Source: Dehalococcoidia bacterium
GTDB lineage: Bacteria > Chloroflexota > Dehalococcoidia > GIF9 > UBA5629
DNA: 34,151 nucleotides
Assembly (NCBI GenBank): GCA_041653995.1
Contig: JBAZEK010000006.1
Coordinates: 1-34,151, forward strand
Reading direction: 5' to 3'
Part shown: piece by piece, positions 15,029 to 21,485 of the stretch
Position numbering within the stretch: position 1 is the first letter of the stretch
Layout: each line of letters opens with the position of its first letter
Notes under the pieces: model-generated
Databases searched by the model: none
What the model saw: the letters and a program-made list of their open reading frames with translations, nothing else
Told to the model about the DNA's origin: nothing
Translations under genes and position numbers: made by a program

Positions 15029-15208
15029 ATGCCGGAAAATGGTGATTATATGACAGTAGAAGGCGGCCGGCACTTTTGTATCAAGTGCCGCAAACTTATA
15101 AGGGTCGGGGAAAGATTTAACTGGAGATCTGAGAGCCGGCCATTTCGTCGTGGCTATCGGGTGCGCTACTGGCACCTCCGCGAGTGTGTTAATGAGTGCG
15201 CCAGATAA
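15029..15208 (+). CDS. 59-residue zinc-finger-like protein
   Basis: The ATG overlaps by position with the end of the integrase operon (start one base after its TAA). The protein has FCIKCRKLI near residues 16-24 and a distal HLRECVNEC near 49-57, giving a CxxC...HxxxCxxxC arrangement that could bind one zinc, as in PARP-type or other small fingers. It is strongly basic in between. It is shorter than 60 residues, but is supported by the reading frame between neighbours and the overlap with the next gene. Confidence 0.5.
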   Translation: MPENGDYMTVEGGRHFCIKCRKLIRVGERFNWRSESRPFRRGYRVRYWHLRECVNECAR

Positions 15209-15407
15209 GTTCTCGCTGGAATTGCAGGAGAAGATTGTCAAGAAGTACCCGGCTCGCAGCCGCAAGTACAGGATTAAACTTTGTCGCAAATGTTCGTACT
15301 ACTTCAGGAGTAAATGCACTCATTCGCTTATACCGGTAACGATTAAAGGTAAAGAATGTCCTTATTTTAATATGAAGGAGGGTGGTAATGGCACGAAAGA
15401 AGCGTAA
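15192..15407 (+). CDS. 71-residue Cys-rich protein
   Basis: I chose the ATG at 15192, which overlaps the end of the previous frame by 17 bases. The protein is basic with C-x2-C (LCRKCSYYF), then KCTHS and ECPYF, so four Cys could form a single zinc site. An in-frame ATG at 15150 would extend it but overlap the upstream gene further. It belongs to a series of three small zinc-binding proteins after the integrase. Nucleic-acid binding is plausible. Confidence 0.55.
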   Translation: MSAPDKFSLELQEKIVKKYPARSRKYRIKLCRKCSYYFRSKCTHSLIPVTIKGKECPYFNMKEGGNGTKEA

Positions 15408-15810
15408 AGAAAAAGAGGCCGCGGCGCGTCTGCCCGAGTCGGCGATAGCGCCCCCCAAGATAAACGTTAGTACCGCCACGGTGTATTACGGCACCTGCCC
15501 GACGTGCGGCCGGCGTTTCCCGGCGCTGCGGGCCATCAAGGACGGGGCCGGCCATGTGATAGACCACATCGGCTATTTTAATGCCATCGACTGGGACCCG
15601 GGTAAGCCGTTCGGCTCGGCCTGGGATCCTACCGGTGACAGGTCTATCGGGAACATCCGGCCGATTACCCCGGACCAGGCGCCGGAGCTGCTGGAGGGGC
15701 TGAAAACGCGTATGATAGATGGTATTCTCGAATTCATACAGAAAGGCTGGATGGGGAAAGACGAGGTGCTATCTGCTTTAAGAGGAGGCCAATTCAATGG
15801 TAAAGTCTAA
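15388..15810 (+). CDS. Zinc-knuckle hypothetical protein
   Basis: This 140-residue protein has a very basic, Ala/Glu-rich start (ARKKRKEKEAAARL), a single C-x2-C (CPTCGRRFPAL, about 36-39) and a C-terminal helical part. AAGGAGGG sits six bases before the ATG at 15388; a GTG at 15382 is in frame but too close. It overlaps the next gene by 14 bases. No named family is recognised. Confidence 0.6.
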   Translation: MARKKRKEKEAAARLPESAIAPPKINVSTATVYYGTCPTCGRRFPALRAIKDGAGHVIDHIGYFNAIDWDPGKPFGSAWDPTGDRSIGNIRPITPDQAPELLEGLKTRMIDGILEFIQKGWMGKDEVLSALRGGQFNGKV

Positions 15811-16423
15811 TATCTGGAATGTTGCAAATTTACCCCCTTTGCGCGTGGGCGACTGTCTGGCATTCGAAGCCCAGGGTATCCAGAAGCCGCTGATGAAGAT
15901 CTGCGGAGCCAAGTCCTGGCACTGGGCCATGGTGGGTAAGAAAGTCAGCTGGGAGGAGGTGCTTAAAACCGAGGAGCTGCTTGGCTTCCCCCTTGGGCTA
16001 AGCCTTCCCCAGAGGTTTACCCTGGCCTATGATTACCAGGTGGTCGACTCGACTTCCAAGGGGATCACCCATCACCTGCTGAGTGAATATCAGCATCGGA
16101 ACATGCGCATCTACCGGCCGGTCTTCCCCAGGCCCTCTACCCAGGGCAACCTCGAGGATTATATTCTCTACCTGTATCTTTATTACGGCATGCGCCCCTA
16201 CGATTACCTGGGGGTGGTGGCCGTCGCTCTCTGGTGGATACTCAATCATGTCGGGATAAAGACCGACTGGTGGGGGCATAGCCAGAAGTCTTTTTGGTGC
16301 ATGGAACTTCCCAGCGAGATTCTTTCCAAGTGCAATCAGCCTCTTGTACCAGCGAATCAGCCTCCTTACCCGTACAACATGGAGAATTCCGAAAGGCTGG
16401 AGTTAATCTGGGGGACGTATTAG
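15797..16423 (+). CDS. Permuted NlpC/P60-like (papain-fold) hydrolase
   Basis: This 208-residue protein shows the circularly permuted NlpC/P60 order, with His before Cys: LRVGDCLAFE near 15-24, SWHWAMVG with candidate His42, and KSFWCMELPSEIL with candidate Cys168. An aromatic-rich middle and TTHH-like His cluster lie between. Related enzymes act on peptidoglycan peptides or amide-linked lipids. No signal peptide is visible. AAGAGGAGG precedes the ATG, inside the previous gene. It is the second papain-fold candidate here. An endolysin or host-envelope role is plausible, not shown. Confidence 0.6.
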   Translation: MVKSNIWNVANLPPLRVGDCLAFEAQGIQKPLMKICGAKSWHWAMVGKKVSWEEVLKTEELLGFPLGLSLPQRFTLAYDYQVVDSTSKGITHHLLSEYQHRNMRIYRPVFPRPSTQGNLEDYILYLYLYYGMRPYDYLGVVAVALWWILNHVGIKTDWWGHSQKSFWCMELPSEILSKCNQPLVPANQPPYPYNMENSERLELIWGTY

Positions 16424-16491
16424 CCTCTTGACTAAACCCTGAGTTTGACGCAAAATAGGTTTTAAGCGGCAAGCCGGGGAAGGGGACGTCC

Positions 16492-17415
16492 ATGGGCGAT
16501 GCAGGTTATCCCCAGCCGACGGAGCAGGCCCGCCGGGTGCGAGAATACTGGAACGCCAACCTCGAGAAAAACCCCCTCCGGATGCAGGGCGGTGATACCA
16601 ACGCCGGCGCGTTTCTGGCATGGATGCTGGAAGCAGCCGGCGATATTGTGCGCGAGCTGGGTAACGAAGCCAATTATTACGATTGCGGCTATATTGCTGA
16701 GAAGGTCCTGCGCATAAACCGCAATATCGATGACTCCGACTGGCGGCGCCCGCTGTCAGACCGGGAGTGGCAGTTTCTTGGCGAGGTAAAGAAGAAGATC
16801 GATGATTTCCCGACCCCGGACCTGCCGAGCGCCCGCGCCAAACTGCTGCTGCAGGCGATAGCTAATCGCGAACAGTGGAAGTTAAAAGAAGCCTTGTCCC
16901 AGCTTGAAAGCCAGCTTGGCTGCGGCAAGATTATCCCGGAAAAGGCTGTCTTGCTGGAGGCAGGTGTGGGAGACGAGGAGCTGGCCAGGGCGCTGCGGGA
17001 AGACATCGCGGGGGAGCTGGGCGCGATAAACCAATATTCTCTCCATGCCGAAGAGACCGAAGTCCCGATAGTCAAGAAGGTGCTGACCAGCATAGGCGAC
17101 GAGGAGAAGACCCATGTCGGCGAGCTCCTTAAGCTCCTGAAGGAAGTCACGAATAATCGGGAATGGATTAACATCCAGAAGGGGGTGGAGGAGGTTATAG
17201 ATATCGCCACTGGGGATAAGCCGGTGGCGCGGGACCCCGGCTACTGCAAGGTTGTAACGGCCGAGCCGCCGCGGTGCGACGATTTCAAGGCGGCGCGGGC
17301 CTGGGTGTTATGTCATGCCTGGGACCGGATGGAAAAGGAGAATCTGCCGGCCCTGCCGGTCCGCGAGTCCTGGATAGAGCTTCGTAAAGTCTGCGATAAA
17401 CAGGTAGAGGCATGA
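16492..17415 (+). CDS. Ferritin-like domain protein
   Basis: This 307-residue protein contains a ferritin-like/rubrerythrin-type two-helix unit at about 165-220: ALREDIAGELGAINQYSLHA gives Glu175, and SIGDEEKTHVGELLKLL gives the E-x-x-H pair (Glu205, His208). The first 160 residues are helical, including a second Glu-rich stretch, and the C-terminal 60 carry C and W residues (ARAWVLCHAWDRM). Such domains bind di-iron or other metals; here it may be structural. It starts a new gene group and overlaps the next gene by four bases. GGGGAAGGGG precedes the ATG. Confidence 0.6.
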   Translation: MGDAGYPQPTEQARRVREYWNANLEKNPLRMQGGDTNAGAFLAWMLEAAGDIVRELGNEANYYDCGYIAEKVLRINRNIDDSDWRRPLSDREWQFLGEVKKKIDDFPTPDLPSARAKLLLQAIANREQWKLKEALSQLESQLGCGKIIPEKAVLLEAGVGDEELARALREDIAGELGAINQYSLHAEETEVPIVKKVLTSIGDEEKTHVGELLKLLKEVTNNREWINIQKGVEEVIDIATGDKPVARDPGYCKVVTAEPPRCDDFKAARAWVLCHAWDRMEKENLPALPVRESWIELRKVCDKQVEA

Positions 17416-17819
17416 GTGTTCTCGGACAGCTTGCATGGCTGGTACAGAAGCCTACCATAGTTCCCGGCGCTACCACAGCCAACTGGAATTCGGGGGTGGC
17501 TACCAGCGGGCAGCCCGGAGCCGACTTGTTCACATTTGGCGCCGTGGGCCAGTGGTGGATGCTTAAGGAAGCCTATATGCTGCTCTCGGCATTCAACATC
17601 GCGGCCACGGTTACGGTTCGGGCCTATGAGACGCTGATGGGGGCGGAGAGGATGGTGGCCACTGATGATTGGACGGTAGCTGTTGACGGCCCGGTGATAT
17701 ATTTATTCTTCTGGTTTTTCTCCTGGGAGATGTACGGCCCGGTACGGATAGAAGTTTTCAGTGACCAGGCTGCCGATGACGGGCTGGCAGCTCCCTACGA
17801 GTACAGGTACAAAATTTAG
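17412..17819 (+). CDS. Virion beta-protein, paralogue of 4919-5302
   Basis: This 135-residue protein has GATTANWN near residues 19-26, VRAYETLMGAERM mid-way, VAVDGP, and a C-terminal QAADDG then EYRYKI. The protein at 4919-5302 has the same landmarks in the same order. A more hydrophobic insert (LFFWFFSWEMYG) is unique to this copy. It overlaps the ferritin-like gene by ATGA. The presence of two copies 12 kb apart suggests related subunits of one particle. Confidence 0.65.
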   Translation: MSVLGQLAWLVQKPTIVPGATTANWNSGVATSGQPGADLFTFGAVGQWWMLKEAYMLLSAFNIAATVTVRAYETLMGAERMVATDDWTVAVDGPVIYLFFWFFSWEMYGPVRIEVFSDQAADDGLAAPYEYRYKI

Positions 17820-17829
17820 GAGGTGGCAT

Positions 17830-18186
17830 ATGCCAGGAATAGAATTCGAGCGCGAGATGGTCAGTTTCGACGTATCGGAACGGGTCGCTCAGGTGCTTAA
17901 TAGCATCAAGGATGGAAGGGTGAAGAATTACCTCCTCAACTATTGCGGCAAAGAGCTTGAGGCAGCAAACAAGGCCGCGAGCCGGTGCTATATTAAGGAT
18001 ACCGTAGAAACCATTGAAATGGTCGGCAACGTGCTTTCAAGCGCAGAGGACAGCGATTATATCCAGGCAGTGAAGAGTCACCTGAAGACCGGAGAGAATC
18101 TGGACAAGATTTTCGAGGACCTTGACAGGGCTTTCGTTGAGGATATGACCAGCATGCTTACTGGCCAATGTGGTTGTAAAGGCTAA
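17830..18186 (+). CDS. Helical hypothetical protein
   Basis: The ATG at 17830 follows TTAGGAGGTGGC and is 10 bases after the previous stop; longer in-frame starts overlap that gene. The 118-residue protein is helical and charged with a distal CGCKG. It contains NYCGKELEAANKAASRCYI. No family is recognised. It probably belongs to the same transcript as the beta-protein and the protease that follow. Confidence 0.6.
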   Translation: MPGIEFEREMVSFDVSERVAQVLNSIKDGRVKNYLLNYCGKELEAANKAASRCYIKDTVETIEMVGNVLSSAEDSDYIQAVKSHLKTGENLDKIFEDLDRAFVEDMTSMLTGQCGCKG

Positions 18187-18203
18187 ACTGTAAGAGGTAA
18201 AAA

Positions 18204-19187
18204 GTGGACAAGAAAGTCGTAGCGGAGCTTAAAAAGAAGCCCGGCGTCGTCTCGGTCGGACGGGGGTTCAAGGTGGTCGACGGGGTCCGGACTGACGAGG
18301 TGGCCATCGTCGTCGGCGTGAAGAAGAAGTTGCCGGCCGCACAACTCGCCGCCAGGGATATCATCCCCCAGGCTATTGACGGGCAGGCAACTGACGTCAT
18401 AGAGGTGGGCGACATCAAGGCCCTGGTAGATCCCCCCAGCCACACAGGGCGCTATCGGCCGGCGCCGGCCGGCGTCTCCATCGGACATCACCTTATCACC
18501 GCCGGCACGCTGGGATGCTATGTCAAGAGATCTGGCGTCCTTTATGTTCTCTCCAACTGCCATGTCCTGGCCAACAGCGGCGATGCCGTTACCGGAGATG
18601 TTATCCTCCAGCCCGGTCCGCATGACAGCGGAACGGTGGAGATGGACAGCTTCGCCAAGCTCTCCGGTTATATACCAATCAACTTTGTGGGCATGCCCAG
18701 CAAGTGCCCTGTTTCCCGGGCAATCGCAACCGCCTTGAACGCGATATTGGCCTTATTCGGCCGGGCGACGCGTTTTGCCGTGGAAGTAAATCTGACGAAC
18801 AGCGTGGACTGCGCTATCGCCCGGCCCGACCGGACAGAGGACATTGACGAGTCGATACTTGAGGCCGGACCGATCACCGAGGAGGTTGTGGAGCCTCAGC
18901 TGGGGATGAAGGTGCTGAAGAGCGGGCGCACCACCGGCTTCACCCATGGGGAGATTACCCAGGTTGATGTGACAATCAACGTCTCCTACGGCGAAAAGGG
19001 GATGGCCATTTTTGAGAACCAGTTCATTGCCGAGGGCGATAATATATGCGCCGGCGGCGACTCCGGCTCGCTGGTTTTTACAACAGACGGGAAGAGGGTC
19101 GGTCTGCTATTCGCCGGCGATCAGGCGAGCAAGCTGCTGATAGCCAACAGATACCAGAGTGTAAAGGTGGCGCTGGGGCTGGATTAA
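18204..19187 (+). CDS. Trypsin-like (S1) serine protease
   Basis: This 327-residue protein has a full chymotrypsin-type triad: His120 in LSNCHVLAN, Asp202 in VDCAIARPD, and Ser287 in GGDSGSLVF. The first 75 residues (GVVSVGRGFKVVDG, VAIVVGVKKKLP) form a separate N-terminal domain seen in some bacterial and viral relatives. No signal peptide is visible, so it could act inside the cell on virion or host proteins. The GTG start is preceded by AAGAGGT. Its stop overlaps the next start by one base. Confidence 0.85.
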   Translation: MDKKVVAELKKKPGVVSVGRGFKVVDGVRTDEVAIVVGVKKKLPAAQLAARDIIPQAIDGQATDVIEVGDIKALVDPPSHTGRYRPAPAGVSIGHHLITAGTLGCYVKRSGVLYVLSNCHVLANSGDAVTGDVILQPGPHDSGTVEMDSFAKLSGYIPINFVGMPSKCPVSRAIATALNAILALFGRATRFAVEVNLTNSVDCAIARPDRTEDIDESILEAGPITEEVVEPQLGMKVLKSGRTTGFTHGEITQVDVTINVSYGEKGMAIFENQFIAEGDNICAGGDSGSLVFTTDGKRVGLLFAGDQASKLLIANRYQSVKVALGLD

Positions 19188-19543
19188 TGATCGTAAAATG
19201 CGCCTGGTGCTCAAAGGAGATGGGGGAGAAGCCTCCTTACGAAAACAAGGAGGTGACCCACGGTATCTGCGAGGAGTGCCAGAAAAAATACTTCGGCGAT
19301 ATCCCCGGGGTAAAAAAGGCGGTGGAGCTGCGCCGGCCCGGGTCTCCCCAGGTAGTAAGGCTGGCTGAATTCGAGGACGGTCTGGTCACCAGTTGTGTCA
19401 TCGACCAGAACAAGCAGGTTTGCTGTCATACGGCCGAGGGTGAAGGATTATTCGAGATCTGGAAAGAACACCTGACGGCGCCGGAGGTAGGTTTCGTGGC
19501 CAGAGAGCCTGGGAAGGAATGTGATGGACAGAGCGAAGTATAA
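19187..19543 (+). CDS. Zinc-ribbon hypothetical protein
   Basis: The ATG at 19187 shares its A with the stop of the protease gene (TAATG). The 118-residue protein starts MIVKCAWCSKEMG and has GICEECQKKY further on, giving a CxxC...CxxC zinc ribbon. The middle is an acidic beta region, and it ends in charged residues. The zinc ribbon suggests nucleic-acid or protein binding. No specific family is recognised. A longer in-frame start inside the protease is unlikely. Confidence 0.65.
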   Translation: MIVKCAWCSKEMGEKPPYENKEVTHGICEECQKKYFGDIPGVKKAVELRRPGSPQVVRLAEFEDGLVTSCVIDQNKQVCCHTAEGEGLFEIWKEHLTAPEVGFVAREPGKECDGQSEV

Positions 19544-19856
19544 CAGCTGCATGTCTCCCTTTATGAAGGGTAAAATGCCGGTGGAAGAGCGCCGGCTGAA
19601 GTTCTGCATTGGTTCCAAGCTTTGCTCCGGTAAGGCAAAGACGGAAGCTGAAGCCCGGAAGTTGTGCTCCCTGCCGAGGCCTCCGAAGACGGCGGCCCCG
19701 CGGCGGTCGAAGAAGCCGGTCAGCTGCGAGCAGGAAAACTTGAAATTAACCGAGTGCATGGTCGATAATATCGACATGGACCAGGTATCCAACATCAATA
19801 GCCTTCCCGCGGCATTGATGAATTCACTGATGAGGTGCAGGTGTCCAGATGAGTAA
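19524..19856 (+). CDS. Cys-rich small protein
   Basis: This 110-residue protein contains eight Cys, in two clusters (FCIGSKLCSGKA with SCMSP and KLCSLP; and SCEQENLKLTECMVD with MRCRCP), separated by a Pro/Arg/Lys-rich linker. The clusters suggest metal binding. GGGAAGG lies upstream of the ATG at 19524. It overlaps its neighbours on both sides by short stretches, so these genes are probably translated together. Confidence 0.6.
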   Translation: MDRAKYNSCMSPFMKGKMPVEERRLKFCIGSKLCSGKAKTEAEARKLCSLPRPPKTAAPRRSKKPVSCEQENLKLTECMVDNIDMDQVSNINSLPAALMNSLMRCRCPDE

Positions 19857-20052
19857 ATTGAAAGTATCTCTTGACAGGAATGTTGGCGATTTCGCGCTGG
19901 ACCTGGGGAAAAGGATGGTGCCGGCCCAGGAGATACGCTGCCCCGGCTGCGGCCGCTTTCTGGGCTACCAGGCGATCGCCTGGGGAGCGGTGCGCATCAA
20001 GTGTCCCAACTGCAAGGATTGGGTAACTATTGACATTTCCCCTGAAAAGTAG
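19849..20052 (+). CDS. Zinc-ribbon protein (Com-like)
   Basis: This 67-residue protein ends in a clear zinc ribbon: IRCPGCGRFLG and IKCPNCKDW about 17 residues apart, followed by a beta strand. Short zinc-ribbon proteins of this form occur in phage genomes, including the Com-type translational activators of Mu-like phages; the similarity here is only of general type. It overlaps the previous gene by eight bases. Confidence 0.65.
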   Translation: MSKLKVSLDRNVGDFALDLGKRMVPAQEIRCPGCGRFLGYQAIAWGAVRIKCPNCKDWVTIDISPEK

Positions 20053-20128
20053 CATAGTAAAAACGGTCGACAAGGCCAATAAGGTCAGTTAAGACCAGGA
20101 AGGCCAGAGCTCAAAAGGAGATAATCAG

Positions 20129-20383
20129 ATGTCTATTATATCTCTGGTAGGCTATTCTGCACCGAAGCGTCGCCCGAAGATGTACAAGGCTAGCGATGCT
20201 GCCTATCCCGTTGGCGGCAACAAGGGCTTCTACATTGCCGCGCTGCCCCGCGACTACCCCCTGACCCCCCAACAGAAGAAGGTCAGGAATGTAGCCAGCG
20301 AATGCGGGATCAAACCCGGCATTTCCAAGTCCGAACTTCAGAAAAAGATGAAGGACTGCGTCTCTCCGAAGATGAAGAAATAG
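20129..20383 (+). CDS. Small protein, paralogue of 20441-20701
   Basis: This 84-residue basic protein contains LPRDYPLTPQQKKVRN and CGIKPGISKSELQKKMKDC. The protein at 20441 has the same order of residues: L-P-x-x-Y-P-x-x-P-Q-Q, then C-x-I-K-x-G-I-S-K-x-E-L-x3-M-K-x-C. The two are tandem duplicates. AAAAGGAGATAAT precedes the ATG. The conserved Cys pair could bind metal or form a disulfide. Function unknown. Confidence 0.65.
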   Translation: MSIISLVGYSAPKRRPKMYKASDAAYPVGGNKGFYIAALPRDYPLTPQQKKVRNVASECGIKPGISKSELQKKMKDCVSPKMKK

Positions 20384-20404
20384 CCCGGAGCCGACTTGCT
20401 GAGG

Positions 20405-20433
20405 AACAGGGGGCGCGGTTAGCGCCCCCTGTT
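20405..20433 (+). terminator. Hairpin between the two paralogous small genes
   Basis: AACAGGGGGCGC (20405-20416) pairs perfectly with GCGCCCCCTGTT (20422-20433) across a 5-base GGTTA loop, followed by TACTAAT. The stem is strong but the T-tract is weak. It lies only eight bases before the next ATG, which has no ribosome binding site, so it may regulate or insulate that gene as well as end the upstream transcript. Confidence 0.6.
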
Positions 20434-20440
20434 TACTAAT

Positions 20441-20701
20441 ATGACAATTAGAGTTCAGCTTAAGAAACTGCCGAAAGCTTATCCGGAGGAGCCGCAGCAG
20501 ACCCTCTTCAAGGAAGCGCTGGCATATTGCAATATCAAAAAGGGGATCTCCAAGCCGGAGCTGCTGCAGCAGATGAAGGAATGCATACCGAAGTTTTATA
20601 AGGAGCGTGGCTATGGGAAAAAAGATAACCCTGTTCACGTCGAGGAATTGCGTCCCGTGTCAAGAGGTGAAGGAGCTGGTGGAGAAGGGGTACCTCGATG
20701 A
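20441..20701 (+). CDS. Small protein, paralogue of 20129-20383, with overlapping tail
   Basis: This 86-residue protein matches its neighbour at 20129 over its first 60 residues (see that entry), but its C-terminal 25 residues, from about GYGKKDNP onward, run in another frame through the first 89 bases of the glutaredoxin-like gene. The paralogue stops where this extension begins, so an ancestral stop may have been lost. No ribosome binding site is seen; the ATG follows a strong hairpin. Translation level and true end are uncertain. Confidence 0.5.
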   Translation: MTIRVQLKKLPKAYPEEPQQTLFKEALAYCNIKKGISKPELLQQMKECIPKFYKERGYGKKDNPVHVEELRPVSRGEGAGGEGVPR

Positions 20702-20897
20702 CCAGGTCGAGCTGGTAGACATTGAGACGGATGAGGGCTTCGAGAGGTTTACCCGGGAGGTGCTATCTAGTGGAGACGGGGCGGTGCCATCAGCTTATCA
20801 CGAGGGCGCCAAATGCAAGATTACCATCCAGGACGACAGGCTGAAATTCGATTGCGATAAGAAAGAAGAGCCGGTCAGTTCCGAGATAGAGCCTTAA
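20613..20897 (+). CDS. Glutaredoxin/thioredoxin-fold protein
   Basis: This 94-residue protein starts MGKKITLFTSRNCVPCQEVK, with a thioredoxin-fold start and a C-x2-C active site (CVPC). The region AVPSAYHEG (about 58-66) fits the cis-Pro loop of glutaredoxin-like folds. It likely reduces disulfides or supports redox of a viral enzyme. I chose the ATG at 20613, seven bases after AGGAG. It ends in an acidic tail and its last 23 bases overlap the convergent minus-strand gene. Confidence 0.75.
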   Translation: MGKKITLFTSRNCVPCQEVKELVEKGYLDDQVELVDIETDEGFERFTREVLSSGDGAVPSAYHEGAKCKITIQDDRLKFDCDKKEEPVSSEIEP

Positions 20898-21180
20898 GGC
20901 ATTCCGGGCTGCTGGTGATATGCCGGCAGGCATTCCAGCCATCGCAATAAGGGGCGGCGTAGTCTCCCATCTTGTCGAGGAGGTCCGCATCTTCGGGACC
21001 GTCAATTATGAGCCGGTAAAGAAAGTGCCTTAATGCCTGGCTTTTCAAGATTTCCTCGGGCTCAGCGGGGATCCCGGTTGCTTCTCCTACAGCGTTTTCA
21101 ACCGCCTTCTTTTCCTCGGTGCTGATAGCCTTACAGAAAAGTTGCTCTTTGGTCATGAGCCTGTACCGCCGGTCTCTCAT
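20875..21180 (-). CDS. Helical hypothetical protein
   Basis: This 101-residue protein is helical and charged, with an Asp-rich part (IIDGPEDADLLDKMGDYAAPYCDGWNACRH). GGAGGA precedes the ATG. It overlaps the previous minus-strand gene as ATGA, and converges on the plus-strand glutaredoxin-like gene with a 23-base overlap. No family is recognised. It is the last gene of the minus-strand cluster that begins at 34 kb. Confidence 0.6.
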   Translation of the reverse strand: MRDRRYRLMTKEQLFCKAISTEEKKAVENAVGEATGIPAEPEEILKSQALRHFLYRLIIDGPEDADLLDKMGDYAAPYCDGWNACRHITSSPECLKALSRN

Positions 21181-21398
21181 TTGCTATCCTCCTGCTCCCT
21201 CTTCCACTGGTCGGTATTAATAAATAGCACCAGGGCCGCCGCCGGCGGCCATCGCAGGCCTATTCTTATCAGGCATATTTTTATTATATTCGTGATACTG
21301 GTGCGACGAGCGAAAGAGATGAGTAACGCCTTGTCCTCTCGGGAAAAGCAGGCGGGGAGCAATTCCCAGCCGCTAGTGAATGAAATGTTTACTTTCAC
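21177..21398 (-). CDS. Small protein with one hydrophobic segment, behind a switch-like leader
   Basis: This 73-residue protein starts at GTG with GAGAGG upstream and has a hydrophobic segment (about 50-61, WPPAAALVLFIN). Its ATGA overlap with the next gene indicates translational coupling. Its ribosome binding site lies inside an imperfect 25-bp inverted repeat (21399-21461), so its translation may be controlled by RNA folding. No family is recognised. Confidence 0.5.
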   Translation of the reverse strand: MKVNISFTSGWELLPACFSREDKALLISFARRTSITNIIKICLIRIGLRWPPAAALVLFINTDQWKREQEDSK

Positions 21399-21476
21399 GA
21401 TAGCCTCTCGCTTGTATTACTATTGACATATTATTTATAGTAACACGAGCCAGAGGCTATCTTGCGATAACCTCTG
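21399..21476 (-). promoter_or_regulatory. Two mutually exclusive RNA hairpins after dnaN
   Basis: In the minus-strand RNA, 21476-21466 pairs with 21461-21451 around a GCAA (GNRA) tetraloop, with one U-G pair. Segment 21461-21437 can instead pair with 21423-21399 (22 of 25 positions match), which would cover the GAGAGG ribosome binding site of the next gene. The two structures share 21451-21461, so only one can form. This is the layout of a translational attenuator or switch. Confidence 0.6.
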
Positions 21477-21485
21477 ACTTGATGA

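Noticed and set aside
16428..16456. Promoter before the ferritin-like gene
   Set aside because: TTGACT with CAAAAT at 17 bases is possible, but the -10 is poor and the site is not distinguishable from background.
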